Below, in pieces: positions 62,415 through 64,000 of a DNA stretch of 64,000 bases. Source of the stretch: Alphaproteobacteria bacterium (GTDB lineage: Bacteria > Pseudomonadota > Alphaproteobacteria > Sphingomonadales > Sphingomonadaceae); the NCBI GenBank assembly GCA_030431875.1, contig JAUIIG010000005.1, forward strand, positions 1 through 64,000, in the 5' to 3' direction. Position 1 is the stretch's first letter, and every line of letters begins with the position of its first letter. A model generated the notes under the pieces. It did not search any database. It was given only the letters and a program-made list of their open reading frames with translations, and was not told the origin of the DNA. Both the position numbers and the translations under genes were made by a program.

Positions 62415-64000
62415 CCATCATTTTCGCCGGTTTCATGCGGCGATTCAAGTCAAGACCCGATAGTGCGCCCCATACAACCCAGTTGTGCACTGCGTCAATC
62501 TGCGGGTCGCGGCACTTGCCTGCAAGCAAAGCAATTTCTTCCTTAACGCACAGTTGCCGGCAAGCTTCCGAAAGCGGCCGGGAAAGGCGCTCTTCGGCCA
62601 TGTCCAGATACTGCTCAAAGGCCAGCGAGAAGCCGGCCTTGTCGGTTCGTTCGAGTACCACCTGTGGTAGCTTGCCTGTCATTGCCCGTCGGTGAACCAA
62701 CCGTGTGCTCCTGCCTTGCCGCCGGATCCTTTCGGGGGTGCGGCCAAAGAACTCAATGAAGGCCCGCGACATCATCGGGCTGCGTGCTTCCAGCCCGTTG
62801 CGCGCGTTCTGTTCGGCGAGCGTGTCGAGCAGGTGCCCGATGAGCGGGTGCGAGACCTTGATCTGCTTGTATCGGTCGACATAGCGCGCCTGCGGCTGGC
62901 TGGCGGCGATCCTGTCGCGCAGCAGGCGCTGCAGCTCGGGGCTCAGCCAGTCATATTGCGCCACCCGCTCCGCGATTGCCTTGTTCGACCAGCCAAGCCG
63001 GTCGCGGGCGCGCAGCAGCGAACCGGGGACCACGTTCGCAAGTGCGCCGCGCAGCAGCATGGCGAGCGCGGTACGCGGCCCGAATTCGCGCCAATCGGCC
63101 TTGAGGAATCCTGGGATGCGGCCTAGCTCCCCGGCGGCAAATGCCTCGTGATAATAGAGGCTATTGCCATCCAGGAATTGGTCGCCACCCTGTCCGTTCA
63201 TGATCGCCCGGCACCCCTTTGCCGCCATTGTCCGGCCCATCTCTTGCAGCATGAAGGCATTGGGGTAAGGCGCGAGGTTTCCGGAATTCGCCGCCTGTTC
63301 AAGGACCTCTGCAATATCGGGAAGGTAGAGCGGACATTCTGTCAGCTCGCGGTCGAGGTAGCTGGCGACCGCCCGCGCATAGCGCAGTTCGTCGGCGGCA
63401 CTTTGCGCCGGAGGTGCCAGGGTCACTCCGGCGATGTCCGGGGCAGGCAAGCGGCCGGCGCGCTGCAGCTCGTCCGCCACGGCGAAGACGGCCGAGGAAT
63501 CGAGCCCGCCGCTGCATTCCACGGCAAGCAGGGCGTCGGTCCGCGCGGCCCGGCGGACGCTCTCGGTTAGCACCGCGCGGTAATGCTCGACGTACTCGCC
63601 ATCGTCGCGATAGCGGATCTGCGGTTCGTCGGGGACGGACCAGTAGCGTCTTTCCGACAGCCCCTCCGGACCGATAGTGACCAGGTGCGCCGGCTTGACC
63701 CGCTCGATGCCAGACCAGACGGTTTCGCCGGGCGTCACGAATTCGAAGGTCATGACTTCGGCCAGGAAGCCGGGATTGGGCGCAGGGTGGCGGTCCAGTC
63801 CGGCGAGCACACCGCCGATGTGCGAGGCGGCGACCAGGCGCCTGCCGTCGAAGCTGTAGAACAGCGGGCGCAGGCCCATATGGTCCCGGGCCAGGTGCAG
63901 GCGGCCCGCCTGCCGATCAGCCACGGCCAGGGCGAACTCGCCGTCGAACAGGTCGAGGCATTGCTCTCCCGTGAGCGCCCATGCCTGCAGCACAAGCTCG
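62407..64000 (-). CDS. asparagine synthetase-like lasso cyclase (partial, N-terminus off window)
   Basis: About 530 residues of an asparagine-synthetase-like protein are visible; roughly 110 N-terminal residues lie past the right edge. The glutaminase half has LFDGEFALAVADRQ and the synthetase half keeps the ATP loop ECSGGLDSSAVF, the later GQGGDQFLDG loop and EARSPMMSRAFIEFFG. In lasso clusters this enzyme (C protein) activates the side-chain acid with ATP and closes the ring to Gly1. It overlaps the precursor start by 8 bp, so the two are co-translated. Confidence 0.9.
   Translation of the reverse strand, partial: ELVLQAWALTGEQCLDLFDGEFALAVADRQAGRLHLARDHMGLRPLFYSFDGRRLVAASHIGGVLAGLDRHPAPNPGFLAEVMTFEFVTPGETVWSGIERVKPAHLVTIGPEGLSERRYWSVPDEPQIRYRDDGEYVEHYRAVLTESVRRAARTDALLAVECSGGLDSSAVFAVADELQRAGRLPAPDIAGVTLAPPAQSAADELRYARAVASYLDRELTECPLYLPDIAEVLEQAANSGNLAPYPNAFMLQEMGRTMAAKGCRAIMNGQGGDQFLDGNSLYYHEAFAAGELGRIPGFLKADWREFGPRTALAMLLRGALANVVPGSLLRARDRLGWSNKAIAERVAQYDWLSPELQRLLRDRIAASQPQARYVDRYKQIKVSHPLIGHLLDTLAEQNARNGLEARSPMMSRAFIEFFGRTPERIRRQGRSTRLVHRRAMTGKLPQVVLERTDKAGFSLAFEQYLDMAEERLSRPLSEACRQLCVKEEIALLAGKCRDPQIDAVHNWVVWGALSGLDLNRRMKPAKMMDG

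Overview
The window is GC-rich, densely packed chromosomal DNA from an alphaproteobacterium, most likely a sphingomonad of the Erythrobacteraceae type. Pointers are the very large NAD-dependent glutamate dehydrogenase, the DUF3576-leuS-lptE-holA cluster, glnE followed by a bcp-type peroxiredoxin, a sphingan-like exopolysaccharide (EPS) locus with a dTDP-rhamnose operon, and a lasso-type peptide locus. These assignments rest on reading the proteins; no database search was run. I saw no tRNA, rRNA, CRISPR array, insertion sequence or integrase.

Regions. 1-1.4 kb: pirin (cut by the window edge), a glycine-zipper envelope protein and an entericidin-like lipoprotein. 1.5-5.2 kb: a flavoprotein, a GtrA-type flippase and a GT-C-like membrane protein, probably a lipid-linked sugar cassette. 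5.2-16.9 kb: an ABC-2 exporter with a Tat-exported MsrB, queG, a ferredoxin-reductase-like flavoprotein, NAD-glutamate dehydrogenase, a luciferase-like monooxygenase and an alpha/beta hydrolase. 17.0-20.8 kb: thrS behind a threonine-rich leader peptide, then two TauE-type transporters. 20.9-28.5 kb: agmatine deiminase, an M28 peptidase, glnE, peroxiredoxin, a ferritin-like protein and an M23 peptidase. 28.5-37.5 kb: galU, a membrane-anchored LuxR-type protein, phaB, an outer-membrane-type protein and DUF3576-leuS-lptE-holA.

37.5-59.7 kb is an EPS locus. It has a polyprenyl-phosphate sugar transferase, a Wzc-like tyrosine autokinase, GT4, GT2 and WecB-type glycosyltransferases, a Wzy-like polymerase, a Wzx-like flippase, a methyltransferase, four acyl- or acetyltransferases and rfbACDB. 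The GT2 gene is broken by an exact 46-bp tandem duplication. A phage-style spike-base protein and a beta-helix protein sit in the middle of the locus.

59.7-64.0 kb is the most unusual part. A nucleotidyltransferase, a PqqD/RRE protein, an HPr-kinase-like protein and an asparagine-synthetase-like cyclase surround a 124-residue precursor. The precursor joins a textbook lasso leader (YxxPxLxxxGxxxxxTx) to a C-terminal phage-tail S74 self-cleaving domain with its Ser-Lys dyad kept. Cleavage at the two predicted sites would free an 18-residue core with Gly at position 1 and Glu7/Asp8 as possible ring partners. The cluster runs off the right edge, so the leader protease and transporter may lie outside.
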